Counted from the stretch's first letter, positions 32,741 through 42,620 are shown. The stretch: 64,000 nucleotides of DNA from Thalassotalea sp. ND16A (GCF_000764205.1 NZ_JQDZ01000009.1:1-64000); one strand, 5' to 3'. Numbers and translations are program-made. Notes: a model not told the origin generated them from the sequence alone.

Positions 32741-33790
32741 CTATTCTTTGCTCGCTGCAGGGGGAAAACCTTTACTCGATAATAAACTTTTCACCTGGCC
32801 TATGACTTGTTGTCGTACTTGCGATATACCCGGTTGTTTCTCGGCAAAAGGTACTGGTCGGCATAAACTAATGGTTCTCAGACCAAGGCGCGCCGTTAAC
32901 ATCCCTGCCCCTAAGCCTTGTGCCGCTCTAGTCGACAACCTACCTAATGTATCAACACCGAGCATTTCCAGACCCACATCGGCAATAATTTCACTGGCGC
33001 CAGCATAGATCATATTAGTAAATACTTGTTTAATCAGCCTAATTCGACTCCAATATCCTAGCCGAACGCCATATAGGCCAGCAACTTTATCCAACATTCT
33101 TAAGTTTCGCCACATCAACACCATCATATCTATGATGGCAACCGGACTAACTGCGACTAATACCACCGCTTCGGTTGAAAACTTGGCCACCTGGGCCAGA
33201 GCTTTATCATCAACTTTACTGAGCACTTGCTTAGAATACAGGCTGAGTATTTCTGGTTCAGAGAGCTCCGATGAAATATGCTGTTGAAATGATTCCTCTT
33301 GTTCAAAAATATCGTCGGTAGGCAAGTTTTTGCTAATTTTTTGGCAAAAGCCCTGAGCATCAAACACAATTTCATTATTCAACAATTGTTTCGCTTTGCT
33401 TTGCATTTTACTCTGTTGTTTAAATTGCCTTAAACCGCGAAACTCTTGCAACAATGTCAAGCCACTAATGCCAGCAATGGCGGCAAAAAATATCGAATAG
33501 ATGCCGGTAATAATAGGCGATGTGGCAAAGCCGGTAATGACAAAATCGATTAACTCATAAATAATAGCGACAGACAGTGATGCGGCCGCAATGCGCCATA
33601 ACCATCGTGGCTTTGTTGCTTTAATTTCAACAGCGGCATCATCAAACACTTCATCTATAGGTTGCCATGCGGCCTCTGGCAAGATCACCTGGTTATCCGG
33701 CTGATTATCGCTATCGTCTGCTAATTTGCTTAAATCAGGGCCTTCATTAAATAATATTTGTTGCTGATATTTTTCTTTTTCCGGATTCAT
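32741..33790 (-). CDS. ycjF: YcjF/TIGR01620 family inner-membrane protein
   Basis: A 349-residue protein with an acidic cytoplasmic N-terminus and two membrane helices (about residues 65-87 and 92-115). The C-terminal domain (about 190-345) has KFSTEAVVLVAVSPVAIIDMMVLMWRNLRMLD (split by eye) and GLGAGMLTARLGLRTISLCRP, typical of the TIGR01620/DUF697 group. It is paired with ycjX, overlapping it by 4 bases (ATGA), within the psp region. In E. coli ycjXF belong to the psp regulon. The molecular role is not settled. Confidence 0.9.
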   Translation of the reverse strand: MNPEKEKYQQQILFNEGPDLSKLADDSDNQPDNQVILPEAAWQPIDEVFDDAAVEIKATKPRWLWRIAAASLSVAIIYELIDFVITGFATSPIITGIYSIFFAAIAGISGLTLLQEFRGLRQFKQQSKMQSKAKQLLNNEIVFDAQGFCQKISKNLPTDDIFEQEESFQQHISSELSEPEILSLYSKQVLSKVDDKALAQVAKFSTEAVVLVAVSPVAIIDMMVLMWRNLRMLDKVAGLYGVRLGYWSRIRLIKQVFTNMIYAGASEIIADVGLEMLGVDTLGRLSTRAAQGLGAGMLTARLGLRTISLCRPVPFAEKQPGISQVRQQVIGQVKSLLSSKGFPPAASKE

Positions 33791-35229
33791 TTTAATTTGT
33801 CTCCAAGTAAAAACTGTAACACTTGATCGAGGCGAATATTCGGTAAAGCCTGATGCTCCTCAACTCGTTCCATAGGTTTAAAAGCAATATAGTTAAACCC
33901 TCGCTCTGACCAAAAATCTTGATTCGGCAATTTATCCGGTACCGCCCCTGGATATACGGTGATCATTTTTTGCGTATCTAAGCGCTTTCCTTTTAACACC
34001 GATATTGGTTTTCCCTGGTATTCACTTTTTCCTTGTTCAGTCGTTTTCACCGATGCTATTGCCAAGGTTTTCATTGTTATCGCGTCAAAACTTAATTGTT
34101 TTTTAGCCTTATAAATGACTCGCTCCAGCAGCGAGGTTACATTGCTATGCTGTTCTCCTGTTATGTGATCAGCCTTAGTCGCAGCAAACAAAAGTTTATC
34201 TATTTTCGGTGAAAATAAGCGAGAAATAATGTTTGATTTTCCATAAGCAAAGCTTTCCATGATCAGGGTGATGGCTTGCTGTAAGTCTTGAAAAGCATGT
34301 GGACCATTATTCAGAGGTGTTAAGCAGTCAGCCAAGATAATTTGGCGATCAAATTTTACAAAATGTTTTTTATAAAACTCTCTGACAATTCGTTCACGAT
34401 ACTCTAAATACCGGGCCCTTAACATGCCAATAAACGTGCTTTGTCCCGCCGATTGATATTCATTTTTTTCAATATTGGCAAAAAAAGGATAAGGCACAAA
34501 CTGTAAGATTGGCGCACCTTGATGTTCACCCGGTAAAACAAAGCGTCCCGGTTGTATCACGGAAAGGCCTAATTCATGGCGAAATCTATGTAATAGCTCA
34601 GTATAGTCATTGGCAATTTCCGCCAGTAACTCCTCGTTAGCAGGTCCCAGCGGATCGATAGACTCAAGCCTAGTTAAAAATTCTTGGGCAAGTTCAGCTC
34701 TTGGTTCTGCTTTGAGTAATTGCCCCATATATTCAGACCACTGTTCAAAGGTTTGATTTAGCATCGGCAAATCCAGCAACCATTCCCCGGGATAATCGGT
34801 AATATCAAGGTAAAGCGTCGCTCTTTCTGTGGCATATTTGAGTAAGGAATCATCTGGGCTATAGCGCAAAGCCAAACGAAGTTCACTGATGGTCTTAGTT
34901 GGCTCTGGCCATATTGGTTCTTCTTCACCAAGGTTTTTCATCGCCGCATCGTAGTCAAATCGACTGATGTGCAAATTGTTTTGCGGTACCCGTTTTGCGG
35001 CGATAAACCGGCCTTCATGGACCACATTAAAAAAGCTTAACGGTTTGCCATTGCCTTCATTAACTAGCTGATTTACCAATGAAGTGATAAATGCCGTTTT
35101 ACCGCTTTGGGATAAACCGGTCACCGCTAAATTGACATGCTGATCTAAGCTACGGTTAAGTATTTGTTGGGCGCTACTGGTGACTCGTTGCTGAAGGTCT
35201 TTCAACGATTTTTTATTGATAAGTGCCAT
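33787..35229 (-). CDS. ycjX: YcjX family P-loop NTPase
   Basis: A 480-residue DUF463/YcjX protein. Walker A is GLSQSGKTAF (about residues 38-47), the switch-like motif is YLDITDYPGEWLLDLP (about 135-150), and the guanine-type motif is AATKADH (about 350). Such proteins resemble dynamin/GTPase-like stress proteins and are induced with Psp in enterics. The gene follows pspC after a hairpin terminator, so part of the psp transcription may read through into ycjXF. The overlap with ycjF indicates coupled translation. Confidence 0.9.
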   Translation of the reverse strand: MALINKKSLKDLQQRVTSSAQQILNRSLDQHVNLAVTGLSQSGKTAFITSLVNQLVNEGNGKPLSFFNVVHEGRFIAAKRVPQNNLHISRFDYDAAMKNLGEEEPIWPEPTKTISELRLALRYSPDDSLLKYATERATLYLDITDYPGEWLLDLPMLNQTFEQWSEYMGQLLKAEPRAELAQEFLTRLESIDPLGPANEELLAEIANDYTELLHRFRHELGLSVIQPGRFVLPGEHQGAPILQFVPYPFFANIEKNEYQSAGQSTFIGMLRARYLEYRERIVREFYKKHFVKFDRQIILADCLTPLNNGPHAFQDLQQAITLIMESFAYGKSNIISRLFSPKIDKLLFAATKADHITGEQHSNVTSLLERVIYKAKKQLSFDAITMKTLAIASVKTTEQGKSEYQGKPISVLKGKRLDTQKMITVYPGAVPDKLPNQDFWSERGFNYIAFKPMERVEEHQALPNIRLDQVLQFLLGDKLK

Positions 35230-35310
35230 AGAGTTTACGCTATTGAATCGCTTTTCTTTTTGCTATTAGGAAACATCTGGGTGAATAACTAATGTAAAAC
35301 AAAAGCTTAA

Positions 35311-35343
35311 ATAAATAAAGGAGGCAGCGCCTCCTTTATTTAT
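35311..35343 (-). terminator. Hairpin at the end of pspC
   Basis: A perfect 15-bp stem, ATAAATAAAGGAGGC (35311-35325) with GCCTCCTTTATTTAT (35329-35343), has a 3-base loop. It overlaps the pspC stop codon (35340-35342) and is followed on the minus strand by a T-rich tract. It would limit expression of ycjXF relative to pspABC. Confidence 0.85.
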
Positions 35344-35771
35344 AGTTTGTTGATTTCTCTGGAAACGGTGAACTCTGGTGAGGTCACGTAGCGTTCCATG
35401 TTTCTCAGTTCATGCTCCAGCGATTTAAATTTCAGGTTAATGTCTCTGATAGCTTGCTTTGGTGGTTCACCTGCTTGCCATATTTTTGCTTTTACCTTAA
35501 TCGACTCGCCAAACACTTCTTCCTCATGCAATTTTTCTTTTACACTTTTGGCCACATCTTTAGCAGAGTACTTACTCGGCTTTTTATCAAGAATAAACCA
35601 ACCGGCAATATAGAGGATGACAAACCAGCCCATCCCTAACAATACTCCAGATACCACCAAGATCCGTACTAACCACGCTTCCCAGCCAAAGTATTCCGCC
35701 AGGCCGGCACAAACGCCAGCAATTTTACCCTTTACCGGGTCACGGAATAGCTCACCTCTTGATTTACTCAT
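35340..35771 (-). CDS. pspC: Phage shock protein C
   Basis: PspC (143 residues) is an inner-membrane sensor/effector that, with PspB, binds PspA under membrane stress. The PspC domain is at the N-terminus (FRDPVKGKIAGVCAGLAEYFGWEAWLVRILVV, split by eye), with one membrane helix (about 40-62, GWFVILYIAGWFIL). A cytoplasmic or periplasmic helical tail follows (EHELRNMERYVTS). Its start overlaps pspB by 4 bases. The stop is inside a strong hairpin. Confidence 0.94.
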   Translation of the reverse strand: MSKSRGELFRDPVKGKIAGVCAGLAEYFGWEAWLVRILVVSGVLLGMGWFVILYIAGWFILDKKPSKYSAKDVAKSVKEKLHEEEVFGESIKVKAKIWQAGEPPKQAIRDINLKFKSLEHELRNMERYVTSPEFTVSREINKL

Positions 35772-35998
35772 ACCTTAGATCTCCAGTCTGGAGTTTCCGC
35801 ATCTAAGATGGCTTCTAATGTGCTAATTCTATCCGCCATTTTATCTGCGGTTTCTGACAACTCCGATAATTGTGCATATTCTTCAGCACTCAAACCTTGG
35901 CTGATTTGACGCTTCGAACGGTAATGTAAAATTAACCAAATAGGGGCAACAACAACCATGAATATAATAATTGGTGCCATTAAAATATCTGGGTCCAT
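35768..35998 (-). CDS. pspB: Phage shock protein B
   Basis: PspB (76 residues) has one N-terminal membrane helix (about 5-26, LMAPIIIFMVVVAPIWLIL) followed by HYRSKRQISQGLSAEEYAQL and a leucine-zipper-like coiled coil. It works with PspC to relieve inhibition of PspF by PspA. It overlaps pspC by 4 bases and lies about 40 bases after pspA. Confidence 0.94.
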   Translation of the reverse strand: MDPDILMAPIIIFMVVVAPIWLILHYRSKRQISQGLSAEEYAQLSELSETADKMADRISTLEAILDAETPDWRSKV

Positions 35999-36040
35999 AG
36001 AATCTCTCCTTATTAACGAGCTTTTGTTAGTTAACTATTA

Positions 36041-36772
36041 TTATTTTTTGGCTTTGCTTGTTTTTTTAGTTTCAGTTTTTTTCGCCGCAGATTTTGCCGG
36101 CTTTTGCTGTTTCGCCTGCGCATCCATTTTCGACTTTAACGCTTCTAGCTCATTATCTATTTGATCATCAGTTTCCAATTCGGCAATCTCATCGGCCAGA
36201 GACTTTTTACCTAGATCATAAGAATCTACTTGCGCTTCTAAATCATCAATTTTACGTTCATAGCGATCAAAACGGCTTAATGCATCGTCTACTTTGCCAC
36301 TATCGAGTTTCGTTTTCACTTTTAATCTTGAACTGGCGGTTTTGCCGCGCATAACAATCGCTTTTTGGCGGGCCTTGGCATCTGCCAGCTTTTCTTGCAG
36401 CTGCGCAATTTCGTCTTGTAATTTGCTAATGTGACCGTCAAAGTGGCTAAGCTCTTCGGTTAATGACAATGCCGCTTCTGCACATTTGTTTTTTTCAATT
36501 AATGCCGCTTTGGCTAAATCCTCTCTGCCCTTACTTAATGCCAATTCTGCTTTTTGTTGCCAGGTTTGACCATCAGTTTCTAATCGAGCTACCTGCCGGG
36601 TTAATTCTTTTTTATCTGCTAAGGTGCGCGCTGATGAAGAGCGAACTTCGACTAATGTATCTTCCATTTCCTGGATGATTAGACGCACCATTTTCTCAGG
36701 ATCTTCAGCCTTGTCTAATATGCTGTTAATGTTTGAGTTGATAATGTCTGTAAACCTTGAAAAAATACCCAT
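36041..36772 (-). CDS. pspA: Phage shock protein A
   Basis: PspA (243 residues) is a peripheral membrane protein of the ESCRT-III-like PspA/Vipp1 family. It inhibits PspF at rest and stabilises damaged membranes when released. The N-terminal amphipathic helix (MGIFSRFTDIINSNINSILD) is followed by long coiled coils (about 25-215) and a Lys/Ala-rich tail (AKQQKPAKSAAKKTETKKTS), which is longer than in E. coli PspA (222 residues). It is the first gene of pspABC, divergent from pspF, and is expected to be sigma-54 dependent. Confidence 0.95.
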   Translation of the reverse strand: MGIFSRFTDIINSNINSILDKAEDPEKMVRLIIQEMEDTLVEVRSSSARTLADKKELTRQVARLETDGQTWQQKAELALSKGREDLAKAALIEKNKCAEAALSLTEELSHFDGHISKLQDEIAQLQEKLADAKARQKAIVMRGKTASSRLKVKTKLDSGKVDDALSRFDRYERKIDDLEAQVDSYDLGKKSLADEIAELETDDQIDNELEALKSKMDAQAKQQKPAKSAAKKTETKKTSKAKK

Positions 36773-36834
36773 AATAACTACCTCGTATTATTAAATTTTA
36801 ATTAATTTTAATTTTCATACCTATGCCAATACAT

Positions 36835-36850
36835 ACATGATTGATGCCAA
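36835..36850 (-). promoter_or_regulatory. Sigma-54 promoter of pspA
   Basis: On the minus strand TTGGCAT and ATGT are separated by 5 bases (-24/-12 spacing). This resembles the E. coli pspA promoter TTGGCAC-N5-TTGT. The start would be about 50 bases before the pspA ATG. The rest of the 202-base divergent spacer should hold PspF and IHF sites, which I could not assign with confidence. Confidence 0.55.
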
Positions 36851-36974
36851 GTTTAAAAGATAACATAAACCATTGTTTTTCTTGCATTAAATATTTTAAA
36901 AAAAAGACTTCTAAGTTTACGGTTAATGAAATACACTATTTGTTAGTGAAAAAAACCAATAATTAGGTCAAGCT

Positions 36975-38084
36975 ATGACCCGTTTCAAACAACAAGATAA
37001 CTTGATAGGCCAGTCGAACAGCTTTTTAGAAGTTCTGGAACATATCTCGCAAGTCGCGCCATTATCAAAACCGGTATTATTAATAGGTGAGCGTGGTACA
37101 GGTAAAGAACTGGTTGCCGCCCGTTTACATTACCTGTCAAAACGTTGGGATCAAAACTATCTCAAACTCAATTGTGCCGCCCTAAACGAGAATTTATTAG
37201 AGAGCGAACTGTTTGGTCATGAGGGCGGTGCCTTTACCGGTGCCACTAAACGCCATGAAGGCCGATTTGAACGCGCCCATGGTGGCACTTTGTTTCTTGA
37301 TGAGTTGGCTAATACTTCCGGCTTGATCCAGGAAAAACTGTTACGAGTGGTCGAGTATGGTGAGTTTGAACGCGTTGGCGGTTCAAAAACAGTAAAGTCA
37401 GACGTGCGTTTAATCGCAGCAACCAATGAAGATTTACCGCAACTTGCTGAAAAAGGTGAATTTAGAGCCGATTTATTAGATAGACTGGCGTTTGATGTGA
37501 TCACCCTGCCGCCGTTAAGAGAGCGCTTGGAAGATATACCAATATTGGCCGAACACTTTGCCATTGCCATGGCCAGAGAATTAGATTTCGAATTATTTAG
37601 TGGCTTTACCGAGAAAGTAAATAAAGCCTTATTGGGCTATCACTGGCCCGGTAATATCCGTGAATTGAAAAATGTGGTTGAACGTAGCGTATATCGCCAT
37701 AACAACCCGCACTTACCGGTAAATGAATTGATCATCGACCCCTTTGAATCGCCGTTTAGACCGAAAAAACGAATCAAAACCAGTGACCGGCAATCAACAA
37801 CTGCGCCGGCCACTGAGGCAAGCTCTGCCGTGAGCCCTGAAGTAACCAAGAATGGCAGCGAACAGATTGAAGTTGCAACCAAACTCTGCCCTGAGATTGT
37901 ATACCCGGTATCACTAAAATCGTTATCCCAAGATTATGAAATTAACTTGTTACAAGAGGCACTCGCCGCCTGTCAGTTTAACCAAAAGAAAACGGCAGAA
38001 GCATTAGAACTGACCTATCATCAATTAAGAGGTTATTTGAAAAAATACAACTTATTGGAAAACAGTGAAACTGATGAAAGTTAA
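36975..38084 (+). CDS. pspF: PspF sigma-54 activator of the phage shock response
   Basis: PspF (369 residues) is a bacterial enhancer-binding protein without an N-terminal sensor domain; PspA directly inhibits it. The AAA+ domain (about 5-240) has Walker A GERGTGKE, an intact GAFTGA loop (GGAFTGATKRHEGRF), and GGTLFLDEL. The C-terminal HTH is NQKKTAEALELTYHQLRGYLKKYNL (split by eye). A Thr/Ser/Ala-rich linker of about 70 residues before the HTH makes it longer than E. coli PspF (325). It is divergent from pspA. Its 3' end overlaps sapA by 11 bases, linking Psp control and the Sap transporter in one transcript. Confidence 0.95.
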   Translation: MTRFKQQDNLIGQSNSFLEVLEHISQVAPLSKPVLLIGERGTGKELVAARLHYLSKRWDQNYLKLNCAALNENLLESELFGHEGGAFTGATKRHEGRFERAHGGTLFLDELANTSGLIQEKLLRVVEYGEFERVGGSKTVKSDVRLIAATNEDLPQLAEKGEFRADLLDRLAFDVITLPPLRERLEDIPILAEHFAIAMARELDFELFSGFTEKVNKALLGYHWPGNIRELKNVVERSVYRHNNPHLPVNELIIDPFESPFRPKKRIKTSDRQSTTAPATEASSAVSPEVTKNGSEQIEVATKLCPEIVYPVSLKSLSQDYEINLLQEALAACQFNQKKTAEALELTYHQLRGYLKKYNLLENSETDES

Positions 38085-39717
38085 AGCTGACTCAGTCAAA
38101 GTAAAGGCTATAAATACCTTATTTATGCTTAGTTTGGTGCTATTGTTAAGCAGTTGTGGCAAAGTCAGTGATGACTCAGCGTTAACCAAAGGCATCATCT
38201 ATTGCTCAGAGGGTTCGCCTTCTACCTTTAATCCGCAGTTGGCCACTTCCTTTATTACTATCGATGCAACCTCAAAGCAATTGTATAACCGGTTGATGGA
38301 CTTTGACCCGACAAATTTTGATAAAATACCGGCGTTAGCGCGCTCCTGGCATATGACCAAAAACGGTAAGTTGATCACCTTTTATTTACGCAAAGATGTG
38401 CCGTTTCACCAAACCGATTATTTCACCCCAAGCCGCAATATGAATGCCGATGATGTTATTTTCAGCTTTAACCGCATTATTGACGAAAGCAACCCGTTTT
38501 ATCAATCAGTGGCTGGCAGATTCCCCTTCTTCCAAAGCATTAAATTTAGTGAGTTAGTGCAAGACATTGAAAAAATTGATGAGTACACCATCAGGTTTCG
38601 GTTGGCATATCCGCAAAGTTCGTTTTTGACAAATCTGGCGGCACCTTTTGGTGTTATTTTATCAAAAGAGTACGCCGATACGTTATTGGCACAAGGAAGA
38701 GATTTAACCGAACTGGACAGTAAACCCATAGGTACCGGCCCGTTCAAATATCGGGAGTATCGTAGTGGTTCACTAATTCGCTACGTTAAACATGAAAATT
38801 ATTGGCGCTTTGATGTTCAAATTGAGCAATTATTATTTAATATCAGTCCCGGCAATACCAGCCGCTTAACCAAACTGTTAACTCATGAATGTGACGTTAT
38901 CGCTCATCCGATTGCCATGCAAGAAATTGCTTCTCGAAAGGATCTGGCGCTCGAAGAAGTTACGTCATTTAATGTCGCGTTTCTGGCATTTAATACGCAA
39001 GTGCCGCCATTTGACAACCCTTTAGTACGAAAAGCCGTTGCCCACGCGATTGATAAAAAAGCGATAATAAGTGCGGTCTATTATGATCAAGCGGAGGTTG
39101 CTGACTCTTTACTGCCAAAAGCATCATGGGCCTATTCAAAAAGTAGCAAAACCATTGAACATTCGCTAGAAAAGGCGAGACTATTGTTGGCTGATGCCGG
39201 CTTGGCCGATGGTTTCACTCTCGACATCTGGGCCGGTCCGATCCAGCGTGCATACAACCCAAACGCGTTGAAGATGGCAAAGTTAATCAAGGCCGATCTT
39301 GCCAGCATAGGTATTGAAGTCAATATCATTACCTTTGAATGGGCCACCTTTTTGAAAAAACTGGCCAAAGGTGAACACCAGTCGGTACTGATTGGCTGGT
39401 CGGCAGATCACCCTGATCCGGATAACTTTTTTTCTCCGCCGTTAAGTTGTGCGTCGTTAGCAACAGGGACAAACCGTGCGATGTGGTGTAATGAAGAGTT
39501 CGATCAATTGTTGAAGCAATCGTTAGCAACGAATGACACCACAATCCGTAAAAATTTATATAAGCAAGCACAACACATTTTAGACAAAGAAATTCCGCTG
39601 CTGCCAATTGCCTACGCCAAACGAGCTCAGGCCAAAGTCGCCGAAATTGAAGGCGATATATTAACCCCATTTGGTGGCATCAGCTTTGAAAATGTAAATA
39701 AGAAGGCGTTACAGTAA
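38074..39717 (+). CDS. sapA: Peptide ABC transporter substrate-binding lipoprotein SapA
   Basis: A 547-residue SBP_bac_5 family protein. The signal peptide has a lipobox-like end (LVLLLSSCG, Cys about residue 29), so it is probably a lipoprotein. The mature part shows YCSEGSPSTFNPQLATS and DADDVIFSFNR-like NADDVIFSFNRIID. In E. coli and Haemophilus, Sap systems bind antimicrobial peptides, haem or putrescine; the ligand here is uncertain. I use ATG 38074; an upstream GTG at 38065 is possible. It overlaps pspF and starts the sapABCDF series. Confidence 0.9.
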   Translation: MKVKADSVKVKAINTLFMLSLVLLLSSCGKVSDDSALTKGIIYCSEGSPSTFNPQLATSFITIDATSKQLYNRLMDFDPTNFDKIPALARSWHMTKNGKLITFYLRKDVPFHQTDYFTPSRNMNADDVIFSFNRIIDESNPFYQSVAGRFPFFQSIKFSELVQDIEKIDEYTIRFRLAYPQSSFLTNLAAPFGVILSKEYADTLLAQGRDLTELDSKPIGTGPFKYREYRSGSLIRYVKHENYWRFDVQIEQLLFNISPGNTSRLTKLLTHECDVIAHPIAMQEIASRKDLALEEVTSFNVAFLAFNTQVPPFDNPLVRKAVAHAIDKKAIISAVYYDQAEVADSLLPKASWAYSKSSKTIEHSLEKARLLLADAGLADGFTLDIWAGPIQRAYNPNALKMAKLIKADLASIGIEVNIITFEWATFLKKLAKGEHQSVLIGWSADHPDPDNFFSPPLSCASLATGTNRAMWCNEEFDQLLKQSLATNDTTIRKNLYKQAQHILDKEIPLLPIAYAKRAQAKVAEIEGDILTPFGGISFENVNKKALQ

Positions 39718-39719
39718 TT

Positions 39720-40748
39720 ATGCTAAATTTTACTTTGCGACGCTTAAATTTACTGTTTTTTACCTTGCTAATGCTATCAATAGTATCTTTTAGCTTGAGT
39801 TATTTTTTTCCTGGGAATGTGCTGGTTAATTTGAGTGGCGAAGTAAACGCTGATCAACAAAGAACTGAGCAGTTGGTCGTCCTTTATAATATGGATAAAT
39901 CTATATTTCACCAATACACCGCCTACATTGGCCAGATATTTAGCGGCAATTTTGGTCTATCCATGTCGAGCCAGATGCCAATCAGTTATGAACTCAAAAC
40001 ATTCTTACCAGCGACCATAGAGTTATGTTTATCGGCTTTGTTTATTGCCCTGTTCTTTGGCGTACCCTTAGGTTTTATTGCGGCAATATTTCACAATAAA
40101 CCCTTAGATAAAATCATTTTAACCTTTGCCATGGTAGGTTATTCGATTCCGGTATTCTGGTTCGCGTTGATCTTAATTTTAGTATTTTCTATTACCTTGT
40201 CCTGGTTTCCATCTTCCGGCCAACTAAACTTATTATTTGAAATAGAGCAAGTGACCGGCTTTAAGTTTATCGACATTTTGTTGAGTGACAGCCAATACCA
40301 GGCGCAAGCGCTAAAAGATGCGTTTATGCATATTGTCTTACCCGCCATCGCGGTCGCAACCGCGCCGATGACTATTTTTATCCGCTTGGCACGAACTTCG
40401 ATGCTTGATGTCTTAGAGTCAAATTACATAAAAGCGGCAAAAGCGAAAGGCCTGTCACAAGCCCATATCATTTATCATCATGGCATCCGCAACTCCTTGG
40501 TGGGTATTGTCCGCTTAATTGGTTTGCACTTTGCTAATTTGGTGACGGTGGCGATGATTGCAGAAGTGATATTTAATTGGCAGGGCGCTGGCAGTTGGTT
40601 AATCGAAAGCATTTTTGCCAGAGATTACACCGCAATACAAGGCGGGTTAATTGCCTTAGCCACTTTTACCTTCTTCATCAATATTCTTGCTGATTTTCTT
40701 TACGCAGCGTTAAACCCGTTAGAAAGGCATAAACAACATGGCGCGTGA
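39720..40748 (+). CDS. sapB: Peptide ABC transporter permease SapB
   Basis: A 342-residue DppB/OppB-type inner-membrane permease has about six helices, the first at residues 9-30. The EAA loop motif is visible (NYIKAAKAKGLSQAHIIYHHGIRNSL, split by eye), where it contacts the ATPases SapD/SapF. It begins 2 bases after sapA and overlaps sapC by 11 bases. Confidence 0.93.
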   Translation: MLNFTLRRLNLLFFTLLMLSIVSFSLSYFFPGNVLVNLSGEVNADQQRTEQLVVLYNMDKSIFHQYTAYIGQIFSGNFGLSMSSQMPISYELKTFLPATIELCLSALFIALFFGVPLGFIAAIFHNKPLDKIILTFAMVGYSIPVFWFALILILVFSITLSWFPSSGQLNLLFEIEQVTGFKFIDILLSDSQYQAQALKDAFMHIVLPAIAVATAPMTIFIRLARTSMLDVLESNYIKAAKAKGLSQAHIIYHHGIRNSLVGIVRLIGLHFANLVTVAMIAEVIFNWQGAGSWLIESIFARDYTAIQGGLIALATFTFFINILADFLYAALNPLERHKQHGA

Positions 40749-41631
40749 AAATATATATCAAGAAGAAGAGTTTCCATCGCCGATAAAACAGCTATGGTAT
40801 ACCTTTAAGAATACACCAGTGGCAATTATTGCCTTTGGTTGCTATTTGTTTTTAGTATTTTTCAGTGTATTTGGCAGCTTTATCACTCCGCATGACATCG
40901 TCGAAAATAATTTGGATAAATTATTGGTACCACCAGCATGGAACGACGACGGTGATGTCAGTTATCTGCTGGGTACCGATGATTTAGGCCGAGACATGCT
41001 ATCAAGGCTAATCCATGGTACTTCGCTTACTTTTGGTTTAAGTTTTGTGGTGGTCTTTTTTGCTTTGGCTATCGGGGGAATTATCGGCTCCATCTCCGCC
41101 ATTAACCGAGGCATAAAAGCCAGTTTCCTCAATCACTTTCTCGATGTTATTTTATCCATTCCATCACTTTTGCTGGCAATAATTATCGTCGCGATCTTGG
41201 GACCGGGTCTGGGCAACGTACTGTGGGCAATTGCTCTGGTTTCGATACCACAATTTGTTCATGTAACCCGCAACGCCATTAAAGAAGAACAAAAAAAAGG
41301 TTATGTATTAATTCCTATCCTTGATGGTGCGTCAGAGACCCGAGTGTTGATCACTTCTATTTATCCAAACATCATTGATAAAGTCATTATCCAGGCGACA
41401 TTAGCGCAATCGGCAGCGATTCTGGATATTGCTGCCTTGGGTTTTTTAGGTCTGGGGGCGCCAATCCCGATGCCAGAATGGGGTTCGATGTTAGCCAATT
41501 CTCTGGATTTATTTTATATTGCGCCCTGGACCTCGTATTTGCCTGGGTTGGCAATTTTATTTACCGTTATCGTCACCAACCTGGTTGGTGAAGGCTTACG
41601 TCACTCATTAAAGATACAAAAAGATAGATAA
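40738..41631 (+). CDS. sapC: Peptide ABC transporter permease SapC
   Basis: A 297-residue OppC/DppC-type permease. It has an N-terminal OppC_N segment (SPIKQLWYTFKNTPVAIIAF), the LLGTDDLGRDMLSRLIHGTS motif and about six membrane helices. The EAA region lies near GYVLIPILDGASETRVLITSI. It pairs with SapB to form the channel. It overlaps sapB by 11 bases and touches sapD with a 1-base overlap. Confidence 0.93.
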   Translation: MARENIYQEEEFPSPIKQLWYTFKNTPVAIIAFGCYLFLVFFSVFGSFITPHDIVENNLDKLLVPPAWNDDGDVSYLLGTDDLGRDMLSRLIHGTSLTFGLSFVVVFFALAIGGIIGSISAINRGIKASFLNHFLDVILSIPSLLLAIIIVAILGPGLGNVLWAIALVSIPQFVHVTRNAIKEEQKKGYVLIPILDGASETRVLITSIYPNIIDKVIIQATLAQSAAILDIAALGFLGLGAPIPMPEWGSMLANSLDLFYIAPWTSYLPGLAILFTVIVTNLVGEGLRHSLKIQKDR

Positions 41632-42620
41632 TGAATTTATTAGACATTAAAAACCTGAGTATTGAACTTACCAGCCATGGTGAAAATATATTAGCCGTGG
41701 AACGAGTATCTCTAGCTTTAAAAGATGGTGAAATACGCGGATTGGTGGGCGAATCCGGCTCAGGTAAATCGATTTTAGCGCAAGCGATAATTGGCGTATT
41801 AGACGATAAGTGGCATGTCACCGCCGATAGATTTCACTGGCAAGGCGTCGATTTATTACGTTTGCCAATAGAAGAGCGTAAACAAATCATCACCAAAGAT
41901 GTGGCGATGATATTTCAAGAGCCGATGAGCTGTTTAGACCCCACTAACAGCATTGGTGAGCAAATTGAAGAAGCACTCGATGGCAGTAAATTTAGCGGTT
42001 ACTTTTGGCAAAAGGCGCAACAGCGCAAAGAAGCCGCAGCTAAGTTACTGCATAAAGTCGGGATAAAGCAGCATGACATCTGCGCCAAAAGTTACCCGCA
42101 TCAGTTAACCAATGCTTTATGTCAACGTGTAATGATTGCCATCGCATTGGCGAAACAGCCAAAATTATTGATTGCCGATGAGCCTACGGCATCAATGGAA
42201 GCCACCAACCAGGCGCAAATATTCAAGTTATTGGAAAGTTTAAATAAGCTTAAGAATATGTCAATATTACTGATCAGTCATGAATTGGAAAAAATCAGTC
42301 ATTGGACTGATTACCTAACGGTGATGTACTCAGGGCAATTTGTCGAAGCCGGTACCACAGAGCAAATATTCAACACGCCATTTCACCCTTATACCAAGGC
42401 GTTAGTTGCCAGTACTCCGCGCACAAGCACCAATTTAATCAAAAAGTCACTGCTACATACTTTGCCTGGCAGCATTCCCAGTTTGCAACATTTACCCATT
42501 GGCTGTCGGTTAGGGCCGCGCTGCCCGAATGCGCAAAAGAAATGTGTACTTGCACCACAAGTAGAATCTTTCCAGGGCCATCAGGTCAGTTGTCATTTCT
42601 CCCATCGCAAGGAATATTGA
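41631..42620 (+). CDS. sapD: ABC transporter ATP-binding protein SapD
   Basis: A 329-residue ATPase of the Sap transporter. Walker A is GESGSGKS (about residues 40-47) and Walker B is LLIADEPTA. The ABC signature is degenerate: HQLTNALCQRVMIAIALA instead of LSGGQ, a known trait of SapD proteins (E. coli has LTEGECQKV). The C-terminal oligopeptide-transporter domain carries the Cys-containing LGPRCPNAQKKC motif. It overlaps sapC by one base and lies one base before sapF. Confidence 0.93.
   Translation: MNLLDIKNLSIELTSHGENILAVERVSLALKDGEIRGLVGESGSGKSILAQAIIGVLDDKWHVTADRFHWQGVDLLRLPIEERKQIITKDVAMIFQEPMSCLDPTNSIGEQIEEALDGSKFSGYFWQKAQQRKEAAAKLLHKVGIKQHDICAKSYPHQLTNALCQRVMIAIALAKQPKLLIADEPTASMEATNQAQIFKLLESLNKLKNMSILLISHELEKISHWTDYLTVMYSGQFVEAGTTEQIFNTPFHPYTKALVASTPRTSTNLIKKSLLHTLPGSIPSLQHLPIGCRLGPRCPNAQKKCVLAPQVESFQGHQVSCHFSHRKEY

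Noticed and set aside
41631-42620. SapD lacks a canonical LSGGQ signature
   Set aside because: The degenerate LTNALCQRV form is the normal state for SapD proteins and not a sign of decay.
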